Source: Candidatus Hydrogenedentota bacterium
GTDB lineage: Bacteria > Hydrogenedentota > Hydrogenedentia > Hydrogenedentales > SLHB01
NCBI GenBank assembly: GCA_035416745.1
Contig: DAOLNV010000004.1
Span: 9,775-73,774 of the forward strand
Reading direction: 5' to 3'
Length of the DNA: 64,000 nucleotides
How positions within the stretch are numbered: the first letter of the stretch is position 1; each line of letters begins with the position of its first letter. The position numbers and the translations under genes are program-made. The notes under the pieces are model-generated. The model was not told the origin of the DNA. It was given only the letters and a program-made list of their open reading frames with translations, and ran no database searches. Below are positions 10,501 to 18,088 of this stretch, piece after piece.

Positions 10501-10612
10501 GCACCAGCAGCCCTGCCGCGTCGTCGCTGTCGAAATTCCAGCGGCCCGCCAGGCCCGCGTCCGTTGCCCCCGCCACGCATGCCCACACCAGCAAACCCGC
10601 CATGCATGTCAT
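7541..10612 (-). CDS. Exported LamG-domain protein with glycosidase-like C-terminal region
   Basis: About 1023 residues. I choose the ATG at 10612 because AGGAGG lies 7 nt before it and a promoter (-10 at 10651-10656) would start transcription at about the more upstream ATG at 10648. A short signal peptide (AGLLVWACVAGATDA) is followed by a LamG/concanavalin-like domain (WNFDSDDAAG to VDDVRVYSRAL, about residues 20-215). After a beta-rich linker the C-terminal 500 residues contain aromatic- and acid-rich segments (MFHIAHSLYTTN, CTSMFADGFTHGYGG, GGVVICNSYPGTR) that look like a TIM-barrel carbohydrate-active enzyme. I cannot assign a GH family. Extracytoplasmic polysaccharide binding or cleavage is likely. 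Confidence 0.72.
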   Translation of the reverse strand: MTCMAGLLVWACVAGATDAGLAGRWNFDSDDAAGLLVLDSSGNANHGQLRGARWVPQGDGHALRFSGGDQYVDMGSPEALNITGPVTLEAWVHPERIPDAEPGILGKSFGSYGLTWYKDGSCYWYVGSGGNKCHAPVATGAWFHLVGTFDGAALSLYVNGALADTAKSEFDAIPPDTTFQIGRIRANTGSDAPTAGFPGLVDDVRVYSRALAAGEVLDHYNAEAAQYGGPSASNEIAVTAYPYFSEERIYADLDCSRLFPRPKELRATLALKREGDAGPVEGQEFVLTQDNLVQRDVVFEAAERGSYTLVARVEEKGKLRAEKAVAVPFPGAFEIPEPGQETSRTLEAPPAPLECGVTMHERGGFSVEAGGYSYRVASTYSYPHGGFNAFSAGEDSAPNPEPAWSVAVDQGGGLAARAEGAFYRVERAIEPNGNRVWIKDTITNLTGAPIGIMVSNHIELGGHAAVSCSPVPNPSIFVSVDGQGIGMVALDDVYLEHYATFFEDEMAGIRDHAFALDANASYTVEWAVYVNATGDYYDFINDVRRDLGVNRRIEGSFAFIDRREPPTREYVERRGLAYVSVGCLGYPPDNPGLSLEGFEFVEYPQEMALLKKQFAEIRERFPGIQTMFHIAHSLYTTNKPEELFPDSRVVDANGSQTMYGGDNPDYYSHYFSKENVDAGYRWYIFYPTMENTYGKAMLDAIDIMLDKIGCTSMFADGFTHGYGGRFTYNTWDGHTAEIEPETKTITRQYASVNLLAQEVLVRVARKVEAAGGVVICNSYPGTRTVHNENVLYCIESASGDAQLVRLHLVPGPTALGNHIRLQNGSARDIYDDIRSKLHYGGLYFYYGDKEAPHPLATVHMYPITPMELHEGWVKGEERIITTLEGVYGWPSESDLHRVYRYDGRGIEVEHGWYSTVRGGKVSTRVEPGFNELAIVERVPMSIESEAPVNVLIRRYDGGAVLLGLRAQGEIRLTVRDGAFPVAEGKRYLIKQGDETQEALAQAGGVFTINCAARTRELEITPMG

Positions 10613-10650
10613 AGCGCCGCCTCCTATCGTAAGAACAGACCCGTGCATTG

Positions 10651-10679
10651 AGCCTAGCGAACGGCGCGGCTGCCGTCAA
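10651..10679 (-). promoter_or_regulatory. Sigma70-like promoter for the LamG gene
   Basis: Read on the minus strand: TTGACG (10679-10674), 17 bp, TAGGCT (10656-10651). The predicted start point near 10644 leaves about 32 nt to the ATG at 10612 and rules out the ATG at 10648 as the main start. Confidence 0.55.
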
Positions 10680-10890
10680 TCGCCCCGGCACACGATGAGA
10701 CGAATGGCACAAATGGGGCCTATGGGCTCTACACATCGTTGAGACTGCGCATGGTCCGGTAAGCAGCGGGGCTTCTTGCACCCCGGTGGACGGGCACGTC
10801 CATGGATCAGTTCGCGGGCCGAAAAGCCTACACTTCCTTCTCCTCTCAAATGTGAGACCAGTAAGACAGCGCGGGGCTCTGTGATCTGCC

Positions 10891-10919
10891 TTGAACACCT
10901 TCCCCCGGGACCGTACACT
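10891..10919 (+). promoter_or_regulatory. Sigma70-like promoter for the isomerase at 11003
   Basis: TTGAAC (10891-10896), 17 bp, TACACT (10914-10919). Expected transcript start is near 10926, giving an untranslated leader of about 77 nt. Confidence 0.5.
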
Positions 10920-11002
10920 TAGCGCTTTGGCAACGATATAGGAGGCGAGAGGCGCTTGTCCCAAAGGGCCCCGCCCAAACACAGCACGGAGACGTTAGAG
11001 CG

Positions 11003-11887
11003 ATGTACCTTTCCATACGCGATATGATGGTGGCGAGAGACGAGTTTCCGAGTCCGCTCGCGGGGCTGCGGCACTTGGCCGTGGAATTCGTCGAGGTGAA
11101 GCTGTCGCAGGAATTCCAGGTCTACGCGATGGATTCGAAGGAGATGCTCACGCTGGCCTCCGACGATGACGCGAAGGCCTACAAGAAACATCTGGAAGGC
11201 CTGGGTATCACGGCATGCTGTTTCCTGACAGCCAAGGATTTCAGCGCGGGCGATACCGAGTCCAACATCGCCTGGGTAGCCCGCGCCATCGAGTTGGCGG
11301 ACATCATGGGCATGGCGGCGGTCCGAATCGACAGCGCCATGTCGAAGGAACGCGAACTGGATTTCGAGGCGCGAGTGAAGTTGTTCGCCGAAGGTTTGGG
11401 CGGAGCGCTCGAGCGCACGGCAGGGTCGAAGGTCGCGCTCGGCATCGAGAACCATGGGTTCCAGGGCAATAACCTCGCCTTCCAGCTGAATGTCTACCAG
11501 ACCGTGAGCTCAGACCGCCTGGGCGCTACTATGGACACCGGAAACTTCTACTGGCGCGGGTATCCTCTGTCGGAAGTCTACGGGATCCTCCGCATTCTTG
11601 CGCCGTACGCAAAACATACGCATCTGAAGAACATCAAATATCCCGCGGACAAACGCGAAGCCACTCGCGAAGCGGGCTGGGAATACGGCACATACGCCTG
11701 TCCGCTCGACGAGGGCGACATCAATCACGCCAAGGTGCTCCGCTTGCTCGCGGACGCGGGTTATGACGGCGACATCTGCATCGAGAATGAGTCGCTCGAA
11801 CACTACAAGACGCCCGGCGAGCGCATCGAGGTCATCGAGCGCGATGTGGCGCACTGCAGGGCAATTATCGAAGATCTTAACCTTTGA
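11003..11887 (+). CDS. Sugar phosphate isomerase/epimerase (TIM barrel)
   Basis: 294 residues, cytoplasmic. Probable metal ligands appear in family order: Glu in LGIENHG, Asp in TMDTGNFYW, His in HTHLKNIKY and Glu in ICIENESLE. It belongs to the same broad family as the protein at 5448 but the two share only motif-level similarity. It has its own promoter. It overlaps or abuts a small membrane protein gene (the next start codon is 20 bp downstream), which suggests a two-gene unit. The substrate cannot be inferred. Confidence 0.87.
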   Translation: MYLSIRDMMVARDEFPSPLAGLRHLAVEFVEVKLSQEFQVYAMDSKEMLTLASDDDAKAYKKHLEGLGITACCFLTAKDFSAGDTESNIAWVARAIELADIMGMAAVRIDSAMSKERELDFEARVKLFAEGLGGALERTAGSKVALGIENHGFQGNNLAFQLNVYQTVSSDRLGATMDTGNFYWRGYPLSEVYGILRILAPYAKHTHLKNIKYPADKREATREAGWEYGTYACPLDEGDINHAKVLRLLADAGYDGDICIENESLEHYKTPGERIEVIERDVAHCRAIIEDLNL

Positions 11888-11907
11888 CCACTGCGCGAGG
11901 AGGCTCC

Positions 11908-12516
11908 GTGGGCGACGAAAAACCGGCTGCTGCAAAACCGTCCTGGCGCGGATTTGCATTTCTCGTCGCTGGGTTGCTTCTTGCGCTGGGAGCGAGTGTT
12001 CTGGCCCAGCGCACCGGGCTGGGGAAAAGCCTCGAGCTCGACTTCAAGGGAATACGCGCTGTCGGTACCGCCGAACCGATGGGCGACGACTACAACATCC
12101 GGTACGAACACCCCGACGGCACCATCTTCAGGCGTCTCTATACCGGCCGGCTGAGCGGGGAGCCGTTGCCTCAGGGAAAACTCGAGATCGCGATCGCCTT
12201 TGACCCCGAGGAGCCCAGCCGCTTTCAACCCGCGGGCCTCTCGTATCTCCCCGGCGTCGCTGCGTTGACAATGTTCATCGCAGGCATGTGGTGCGTGCTT
12301 AAGGGACGCTCCGCCATGCGCCGCCATTATCTCAAAGCGACAGGAAAACTGGACGACGGGAACCAAAGGAAGAAACCCCCGTCAGGCAAACCGGCCCCCG
12401 ACATCGCGCGCCGCAAGACAATGCGCATCGTCCTCGCTATTGCCATCGCCCTGGCTCTGCTCGTGCTGTTCTACGGCTGCCCGCAACTCAACATCCCGGG
12501 GATTCAAAGAAACTGA
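11908..12516 (+). CDS. Membrane protein of unknown function (DUF3592-like)
   Basis: About 202 residues from a GTG start with an excellent GAGGAGG 4 nt upstream; a TTG at 11884 gives a longer frame but lacks this signal. One membrane segment lies near residues 15-35, a soluble loop with IRAVGTAEPMGDDYNIRYEHPDG and IAFDPEEPSRFQP follows, then a second hydrophobic segment (YLPGVAALTMFIAGMW) and a C-terminal hydrophobic stretch (MRIVLAIAIALALLVLFYG). The loop-between-helices layout recalls DUF3592 proteins. The function is unknown. It is probably cotranscribed with the upstream isomerase. Confidence 0.7.
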   Translation: MGDEKPAAAKPSWRGFAFLVAGLLLALGASVLAQRTGLGKSLELDFKGIRAVGTAEPMGDDYNIRYEHPDGTIFRRLYTGRLSGEPLPQGKLEIAIAFDPEEPSRFQPAGLSYLPGVAALTMFIAGMWCVLKGRSAMRRHYLKATGKLDDGNQRKKPPSGKPAPDIARRKTMRIVLAIAIALALLVLFYGCPQLNIPGIQRN

Positions 12517-12677
12517 CCCAAGGTTTTGCACAGCAAGAACGCGCGGCCTGTCCCCCCAAAGCCATCGGCTGCCGTGGCCAATGTCGGGATACCCCCCTCC
12601 TCAAGCGCTTCGCGTGACTCGCTCGCGCCGGCAATCTCGCAAGCCCCTGCCTGAGCGCGCCTGTCCGTTCTTCCGGC

Positions 12678-14018
12678 CTAGACCTGTTCCGGCACCACGT
12701 ACGGTTCGCGGTACGTGCGTTTGACCAGGCCGTTGGCTTCGTCGTCGTTCACGAAACCCTCGGTAGCGGGGTCGATTTGCAGACGGCGCCCTGTGCGGTA
12801 GGCGATGTTGCCGTAGTGGCACAGCAGCGTCGAGAGGTGCAGTTTCTCGATGTCGCCGGCGGGCAGTTCGCGCGACCGCACGCAGTCAATGAAATTGGCG
12901 ATGTGGCCAAGGTTGGCCGCGGTGAATTCGCCGTGAGTAACGTTGACGGACTTCCCGTCGGCATCGAACGCTTCCCATCCCCCGCCGTGACGGCCCATAT
13001 ACATGATTTGCTTGCTGCCGTAGATCTCGACACGCGTACCGCTGAACGGCCAGTTCGGCAGGGTATCCAGGTCACGGATTTCCATGGGCGTCTTGCGCAT
13101 GTAAGGCGCCCACAGGACTTCCTCGAACACCATGGTGAGCCCGTCAAAATCGTAGATCACCGAATGCGTGTCAGGGCATTCCTGGTCGTCGTCGAAGAAG
13201 AGTTTCCCCCCGCCCGACGTGACATATTTCGGGTAGGTCTTGTCGATGAGCCAGCGGGCGATGTCCATCTGGTGCACGCCGTCGTTGATGATGTCCCCGC
13301 CCGAAAAATCCCAGAACCAGTGCCAGTTGTAGTGGAACCGGTTGGGATTGAAAGGACGGTTGGGCGCCGGCCCGAGCCACAAATCGTAGTCCACGCCTTC
13401 GGGCGGGGTGCCGTCGGGCTTTTTCCCGATGGGACCCCGTTCCTTGCTGTTGATTACCCGCGCGAAATGAACCGTGCCAAACGCTTCCGAGCGGATGTAG
13501 TCGAAGGCCTTGTAGCAGTAGGAAGCGCTCCGGTTTTGCGCCCCGACCTGGACGATGCGGCCATACTTCCGCGCCGCCTCGACCATCTTGCGGCTCTCCC
13601 AGATGCAGTGCGAGGTCGGTTTTTCCACGTAGACGTCTTTGCCGGCCTGGCAGGCCCAGATCGTACCCAAGGCATGCCAGTGGTCGGGCGTCGCGTTGAT
13701 GATGACGTCAACGTCCTTGTCGTCCAGCACTTCCTTAATGTTCTGGACGCATTTCGGCGCCTTGCCCTGGGTATCTTCGATCAACTTGGACCGGTCTTTG
13801 AAGATGCGGCTGTCGACATCACAGATATAGGCCAATTCGACGTCGTCGCGCTGCGCGAACCATTCGCCCAGGTAACGGCCCCGCCCGAGCATGCCCATGC
13901 TGGCGGCGATGATCTTCTCGTTGGCGCCCAATGCGTTGATGGAAAAGACGCCCGCGCTGGCGGCCGCCGCAACCTTCCCGGTCTTGCTGAAGAATTCACG
14001 CCGGTTCATCGATTTCAT
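12678..14018 (-). CDS. Tat-exported Gfo/Idh/MocA family oxidoreductase
   Basis: About 446 residues. The start at 14018 is set by AGGAG 7 nt upstream. MNRREFF begins a twin-arginine signal typical of planctomycete-like Gfo/Idh/MocA proteins. The dinucleotide-binding region follows (ASMGMLGRGRYLGEWF, with a degenerate GxGxxG), then ATPDHWHALGTIWACQAGKDVYVEKPTSHCIWE with the EKP lysine, and DFSGGDIINDGVHQMDIARW carrying the catalytic-type Asp/His. Such exported enzymes use a bound NAD(P) to oxidise, reduce or hydrolyse glycosides. A paralog lies at 52469. Substrate unknown. Confidence 0.9.
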   Translation of the reverse strand: MKSMNRREFFSKTGKVAAAASAGVFSINALGANEKIIAASMGMLGRGRYLGEWFAQRDDVELAYICDVDSRIFKDRSKLIEDTQGKAPKCVQNIKEVLDDKDVDVIINATPDHWHALGTIWACQAGKDVYVEKPTSHCIWESRKMVEAARKYGRIVQVGAQNRSASYCYKAFDYIRSEAFGTVHFARVINSKERGPIGKKPDGTPPEGVDYDLWLGPAPNRPFNPNRFHYNWHWFWDFSGGDIINDGVHQMDIARWLIDKTYPKYVTSGGGKLFFDDDQECPDTHSVIYDFDGLTMVFEEVLWAPYMRKTPMEIRDLDTLPNWPFSGTRVEIYGSKQIMYMGRHGGGWEAFDADGKSVNVTHGEFTAANLGHIANFIDCVRSRELPAGDIEKLHLSTLLCHYGNIAYRTGRRLQIDPATEGFVNDDEANGLVKRTYREPYVVPEQV

Positions 14019-14191
14019 GAACGGTCTCCTCATGTCCCGACACGTATCCCGGCACGCAAGTGCGTGCGGACTTTCGGGGCTGCGCCCAACTTCGGCCAGA
14101 TAAGACTTGCGTCATACACGCGGTTACGATAGCAAAAGCGCGTTCAACATGCGAATCGAAGGTTCAAGGCTCGGTAAGCCGAAGAGGACCC

Positions 14192-14229
14192 CGCGAGAAA
14201 ACAGCGCGCGCTCCCCAAAGAGCGCGCGC
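14192..14229 (-). terminator. Rho-independent terminator of the prepilin-like gene at 14273
   Basis: Perfect 9-bp stem: AGCGCGCGC paired with GCGCGCGCT (14204-14212 with 14221-14229), 8-nt loop, then TGTTTTCTC on the transcript strand. The same arms recur after the paralogs ending at 15549 and 27254. Confidence 0.8.
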
Positions 14230-14272
14230 CGTCGTACATCCGTTTTTGGCCGCAAACTGGCCCTGTGATCTA

Positions 14273-15229
14273 TTAATAAGAAGTCAGCAAACCTATCAGA
14301 GCGAAGGTCACGTTCACCGGCATTTCTTCGCTCGGATACCGCACGAACTCGACGTGCCCGTCCATATAAAGCACATTGCTGCCGCCGGGAATGTGGTTGA
14401 AGTTCCAGGTCACCGTGGCAATCGTGTCCCACATCACCGCGAGCTCGCTCTGAGCCTGGGCGCTGCCGGCGGGATTGTTGATGTCCGTGATGAAGAACCG
14501 CTCGATGCCTTCCCGGAGCCGGTAGAGCGTATCCGAGGACGGTCCGCCCACCACGCTGTAATCCAGGTTCATGTCGTTGTCCGCGACATTCATGAACTGC
14601 TGAAGCAACGCGATGGAGTCAGGATTGGCCGCATTTATCGCGATCTGATACCACAGCAGCGGCTGAACCGGAACCATGGTCAACGGGTCAACGTTCGGAG
14701 GCAGAGATACCCCAACGGCCGCTGCGGCGAGTCCCACGTTAATCTGGTACGGCGAGTTGTTGTCGCTGTCGTCGAATGCCCAGCCATAGTAGTTGTAAGC
14801 ATACGACGCCGGCCACCAATGCGCGCACACATCCGGCAATCCGTTGTCGTCCAGGTCCGGGTCCAGAATGCACTGCCCGGCTGCCGTGTACATCTGCTCG
14901 GCCTTGAGCCGTGTGCTGGATGGGCAGACGTAGATGTTGGGGTCGGTCAGGTACTCAGGATAAATCTGAGAAGACAACGGGGTAACAATAAAACCGGTGG
15001 GTGCGCAACTGCTCTGGCCCTGGTACATGATGGTCGGCCATCTCTCGCCCTTGCTTTCGTTCGCGTACATCTTGAACACGAGGCCGAACTGTTTCAGGTT
15101 GTTGGCGCAACTGGCACGCCGGGCCGCTTCGCGCGCACGGGCCAATGCGGGCAGAAGAATGGCCGCAAGGATGCCGATGATCGCGATAACGACCAGCAAT
15201 TCAATGAGTGTAAATCCCTTTCTCTTCAT
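14273..15229 (-). CDS. Prepilin-like protein P1 (type II secretion/pilin N-terminus, H-x-PGG-DG tail)
   Basis: 318 residues. The N-terminus MKRKGFTLIELLVV is a class III prepilin leader: cleavage after Gly by a PilD-type peptidase, Phe at +1 and Glu at +5, then a hydrophobic helix and the AREAARRASCANNLKQ stretch common to all seven paralogs. The middle (residues 65-215) is unique to this copy and Cys-poor. A constant block REGIERFFITDINNPAG and the tail HIPGGSNVLYMDGHVEF follow. Members are thought to be pseudopilin-like surface or secretion proteins; the exact role is unknown. The ribosome site AAAGGAGGTCAT is close to a perfect 16S match. The gene has its own promoter and terminator. Confidence 0.9.
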   Translation of the reverse strand: MKRKGFTLIELLVVIAIIGILAAILLPALARAREAARRASCANNLKQFGLVFKMYANESKGERWPTIMYQGQSSCAPTGFIVTPLSSQIYPEYLTDPNIYVCPSSTRLKAEQMYTAAGQCILDPDLDDNGLPDVCAHWWPASYAYNYYGWAFDDSDNNSPYQINVGLAAAAVGVSLPPNVDPLTMVPVQPLLWYQIAINAANPDSIALLQQFMNVADNDMNLDYSVVGGPSSDTLYRLREGIERFFITDINNPAGSAQAQSELAVMWDTIATVTWNFNHIPGGSNVLYMDGHVEFVRYPSEEMPVNVTFALIGLLTSY

Positions 15230-15307
15230 TTGATGACCTCCTTTACGATGACTTGAGAATCACGCCGGGTATCCGCCTGACTCCACAATGACTCAGGCCC
15301 ACCAATC

Positions 15308-15336
15308 AGAATACCTTGGAAAAATCATTTCCGCAA
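15308..15336 (-). promoter_or_regulatory. Promoter of prepilin-like gene P1
   Basis: On the minus strand TTGCGG (15336-15331), 17 bp, TATTCT (15313-15308). The leader would be about 70 nt. I see no GACG dyad upstream of this one, unlike the tandem copies. Confidence 0.5.
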
Positions 15337-15471
15337 GGTTGTTCTTTCGGGATTTTAGTAGCTCTCACAGACAACTGCCTGGAAAGACAGGCACAGGCCC
15401 TGTTCAAACGGACTCCGATTCTCCCGGGCTTGCTGAGTGCCAGCTTCTTACCTTGGCGACATGGCCCGGCC

Positions 15472-15509
15472 ACGCAAACAACAAGCGCGCGCTCCGAAGA
15501 GCGCGCGCT
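15472..15509 (-). terminator. Rho-independent terminator of prepilin-like gene P2
   Basis: Stem arms AGCGCGCGC and GCGCGCGCT (15484-15492 with 15501-15509), 8-nt loop, followed on the transcript strand by TTGTTGTTT. Confidence 0.78.
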
Positions 15510-15548
15510 CGGGTTGGTGCTGGTATTGGAAAATCGAACCGCTTAGCG

Positions 15549-16493
15549 TCACGGGGGATTGAGCACGCCGCTCATCAAATCCATCATCTGCACGTATGCC
15601 TTGCAGACCGGCCATTCGCTCGGGTAGCGGACGAATTCGACGTGCCCGTCCATGAACAGCACGTTACCGCCGCCGGGGATGTGGTTGAAGTAACTCTCGA
15701 CACCCTTTGCAGCAGTCCACACCGAGTCCCACATCACCGGAACTTCGGTCTGGGCAATGGCGCTGCCCGCCGGGTTGTTGATGTCGGTGATGAAGAACCG
15801 CTCGATGCCTTCACGAAGACGGTAGCAGGTCACATCCTTGCCCGTGTCGCTCGCGTAGCTGATATCGCCTTCAAACGAGTTCCAGGGGGTGCCATTCCCA
15901 AAGTTGAAAACAGCGGAGAGACTGACAAGATCTTCGTTCCCCGTGCCGGCAGCCACGCCCGTGAAAACGGTCTGGACCGCGAAGAGGAACCCATAGTCAA
16001 ACGTGGCTGGCATATCGTTGACATCCGTTCCCGGCATGATGACGTACTCGTCCTTCATGGCCCAGCCATAGTAGGTGTACGACACTTCCCAGAAATCGCA
16101 GGGCTGGACGCTGCCGTCGGCATTCCGCCAATACTGGTCGGCCCGTGCCTGGGCATCGGCGTCCGATGGGCAAAGAATGATGTTGTCGTCGGTCATGTAC
16201 TCGGGGTATACCGACGGGCCGTTAAAGAACTGGTTGTGGTCGTTGGGGTCTCCGCAAGGACCAGTCCCCGCATCATACGGATGCGCCTTAATCAAGCTCG
16301 GCCACTTTTCGCCTTGGGCCTCGTTCGCATACATCTTGAAAATCAGGCCCATCTGCTTCAGGTTGTTTGCGCAGCTCGCGCGCCGGGCCGCTTCGCGCGC
16401 ACGGGCCAATGCGGGCAGAAGAATGGCCGCAAGGATGCCGATGATCGCGATAACGACCAGCAATTCAATCAATGTGAACCCTCGTCTTCTCAT
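15549..16493 (-). CDS. Prepilin-like protein P2
   Basis: 314 residues, beginning MRRRGFTLIELLVV with the same prepilin leader, helix and constant blocks as the other copies. The variable middle (NDHNQFFNGPSVYPEYMT to TGKDVTCYRL) is almost the same as that of the copy at 26307 on the opposite strand, with long stretches of identical DNA. The tail is HIPGGGNVLFMDGHVEF followed by RYPSEWPVCKAY. It is a predicted pseudopilin-like exported protein of unknown role. It has a promoter 70 nt upstream and a terminator 40 bp downstream, so it is a single-gene unit separate from P1. Confidence 0.9.
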   Translation of the reverse strand: MRRRGFTLIELLVVIAIIGILAAILLPALARAREAARRASCANNLKQMGLIFKMYANEAQGEKWPSLIKAHPYDAGTGPCGDPNDHNQFFNGPSVYPEYMTDDNIILCPSDADAQARADQYWRNADGSVQPCDFWEVSYTYYGWAMKDEYVIMPGTDVNDMPATFDYGFLFAVQTVFTGVAAGTGNEDLVSLSAVFNFGNGTPWNSFEGDISYASDTGKDVTCYRLREGIERFFITDINNPAGSAIAQTEVPVMWDSVWTAAKGVESYFNHIPGGGNVLFMDGHVEFVRYPSEWPVCKAYVQMMDLMSGVLNPP

Positions 16494-16566
16494 GTTATCA
16501 ATCCTCCTCGTTGTTCAAAACACCTGTGACACCACGATACCTGTAATGCCCGTACCAGCCAGAATA

Positions 16567-16611
16567 ATTATGACTCTGGGTCAGGGTTCTTGTCAACTCC
16601 TTCACGTCATG
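16567..16611 (-). promoter_or_regulatory. Promoter of prepilin-like gene P2 with upstream GACG element
   Basis: On the minus strand TTGACA (16596-16591), 18 bp, CATAAT (16572-16567). TGACGTGAAGGAG stands just before the -35 box, recalling the GACGnGA part of the tandem-copy promoters. Predicted leader about 67 nt. Confidence 0.6.
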
Positions 16612-17084
16612 GCAATTCCCCCTATAGACACCGGGCTTGTAGAAAGGAAATCCCGTAGTGCGCGTGGCAACGGTCTGCATTTGCGAACATTGGTCGGTTC
16701 AGCGCGGAAAGGTAGAGGAAAAATTTCCATGTTGTGATTGCCAGCATTGCGGCCCGCACGGCCCATCAAGAAGCCCGGTTTCAGACGCGGCAGGAATGTC
16801 GCGCTTACATAGCCAATCAGTCTTGATGGGCAATTTACAGACCTTTGGTCATAAAACTCCGCGCATGACCGCCGCCCGAAAGAGAACAGACCCAGAAATA
16901 GGTTGTGCGAGGGAAAAACAGGACCGCAAGAGTCCTGTGCCACCCCAGCAGATACCATGAAATATATGCAAAACATGTATTCTGCGAAGCCCTCCAGCCC
17001 CATGGCCTGTGAACACGGACCGCCTGACACAAGACCTGGGGCTACAAGTCAGCCTCGTCATACGGGTGGCGAGAACGTGTCAAG
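16612..17084. other. Intergenic stretch without a recognised gene
   Basis: Lies between the P2 promoter and the promoter of the DCC-family gene. Frames of 60-140 codons exist but none has a family motif, a plausible ribosome site or typical codon use. It is less GC-rich than its surroundings. I see no tRNA or repeat in it. Confidence 0.5.
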
Positions 17085-17113
17085 TTGAGCCACGGGGGCG
17101 CGACCCGTAAGAT
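17085..17113 (+). promoter_or_regulatory. Promoter giving a near-leaderless transcript
   Basis: TTGAGC (17085-17090), 17 bp, TAAGAT (17108-17113). The expected start point is about 17120, only a few bases before the ATG at 17122, and no Shine-Dalgarno sequence is present. Confidence 0.55.
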
Positions 17114-17121
17114 ACGGTGTC

Positions 17122-17544
17122 ATGGACCGTGCTACGCTCATTTATGATGGCGAATGCCCGTTTTGCCGCCGTGCGGCGGCATGGGCCCTGCAGCATGCCC
17201 GCGAGAACGCGCTCGAGGCGCTGCCGTGCCAGGATGCCGAGCGCGAGCGCCGTTTTCCGGAAATTACCCGCGAACAGTGCATGGCGGCCATGCAGTTGGT
17301 GACGCCCGACGGCCGGGTGTATGCCGGAGACCAGGCCCTGCCTGTGCTGATGGAACGGATGCAGGGGTGGCGCTGGGCCGCGCGGGTTCTGCGCTGGCCG
17401 GTGTTCCGCCATGCATCGCCGGGGGTCTATCGCTGGTTCGCCACACGCCGCTACGCGCTGGCCGCGATCGCGGGGCATGAGCGCAGAGAATCCTGCAACA
17501 GCAAGGCTGAAAAGACCTGCAACGAAGGGGAAAAACGTGAGTAA
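17122..17544 (+). CDS. DCC-family thiol-disulfide oxidoreductase-like protein (DUF393)
   Basis: 140 residues. The N-terminus LIYDGECPFCRRAAAW carries the family signature DG-x-CP-x-C (Cys at about 12 and 15), placing it in the DCC/DUF393 group with a thioredoxin-like fold. ALPVLMERM and a WRWAARVLRWP helix follow, also as in the family. It is cytoplasmic or membrane-peripheral with no signal peptide. The biochemical role of the family is poorly defined. The last codons overlap the GTG start of the thioesterase gene by 8 bp, so the two are translationally coupled. Confidence 0.85.
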   Translation: MDRATLIYDGECPFCRRAAAWALQHARENALEALPCQDAERERRFPEITREQCMAAMQLVTPDGRVYAGDQALPVLMERMQGWRWAARVLRWPVFRHASPGVYRWFATRRYALAAIAGHERRESCNSKAEKTCNEGEKRE

Positions 17545-18037
17545 CGACGGAATAACCTACCTTCCCAATTCAAAACCTTGTTTCATCTGCGGTGAAGATA
17601 ACGCAGCCGGCGTCCAGACGCGATTCTACATCGAAAACGGCATTGTCAAAGCGCCGTTCACGGGCAAGCCGCACCATTGCGGGTTCGACAACGTTGTACA
17701 CGGCGGCATTGTCGCGGCGATCCTCGACGAGTGCATGGGCTGGGCCGTAGCCCGCGAAGTTCACCGCATGTGTTTCACCGGCGAATTGACCATCCGCTAC
17801 CTCAAACCCGTTCCCGCCAACCGGCCCATGACCGCCTGTTCGGAAGTCTGCAAGGCTACCCGCCGGATGGGGACCGCCCGTGGATGGCTCGTCGATCAAG
17901 AGGGAACCGAGTACGCCCGCGCCGAAGGCCGGTTTATTCCGCTTTCCGCCGAGGGCACGCTCGAGGTCGACGACAACCTGGTCTACCGTGGCGGCGAAGA
18001 ACGTGTGTTTGACTGCCTGCGGGAAAGACCCCGGTAG
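17537..18037 (+). CDS. PaaI-type hotdog thioesterase
   Basis: 166 residues from a GTG preceded by GAAGGGG. The hotdog-fold signature HGGIVAAILDECMGWA carries the catalytic-type His/Gly and acidic residue of PaaI/4HBT thioesterases; FTGELTIRYLKPVP follows as the central strand pair. An N-terminal CFICGEDN segment with two Cys is typical of a subgroup of these proteins. It probably hydrolyses an acyl-CoA or aryl-CoA thioester in the cytoplasm; the substrate is unknown. It overlaps the DCC-family gene by 8 bp and is convergent with the PHP gene 51 bp away. Confidence 0.87.
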   Translation: MSNDGITYLPNSKPCFICGEDNAAGVQTRFYIENGIVKAPFTGKPHHCGFDNVVHGGIVAAILDECMGWAVAREVHRMCFTGELTIRYLKPVPANRPMTACSEVCKATRRMGTARGWLVDQEGTEYARAEGRFIPLSAEGTLEVDDNLVYRGGEERVFDCLRERPR

Positions 18038-18088
18038 CGCCCGGCCTCGCGCCAAACGGTTCTTGTTCGTCCGTCACAAGCCCGGATG

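Larger units (their letters stand above)
10613..11002. other. Divergent intergenic region with two promoters
   Basis: 390 bp between the LamG gene (leftward) and the isomerase at 11003 (rightward). I see one promoter in each direction, listed separately, and no convincing gene. Short frames here show no family resemblance or good ribosome binding site. Confidence 0.6.

Noticed and set aside
16602..17030. 142-codon minus-strand frame in the intergenic region before P2
   Set aside because: No ribosome site or domain; it overlaps the P2 promoter, and alternative frames of equal length exist there.
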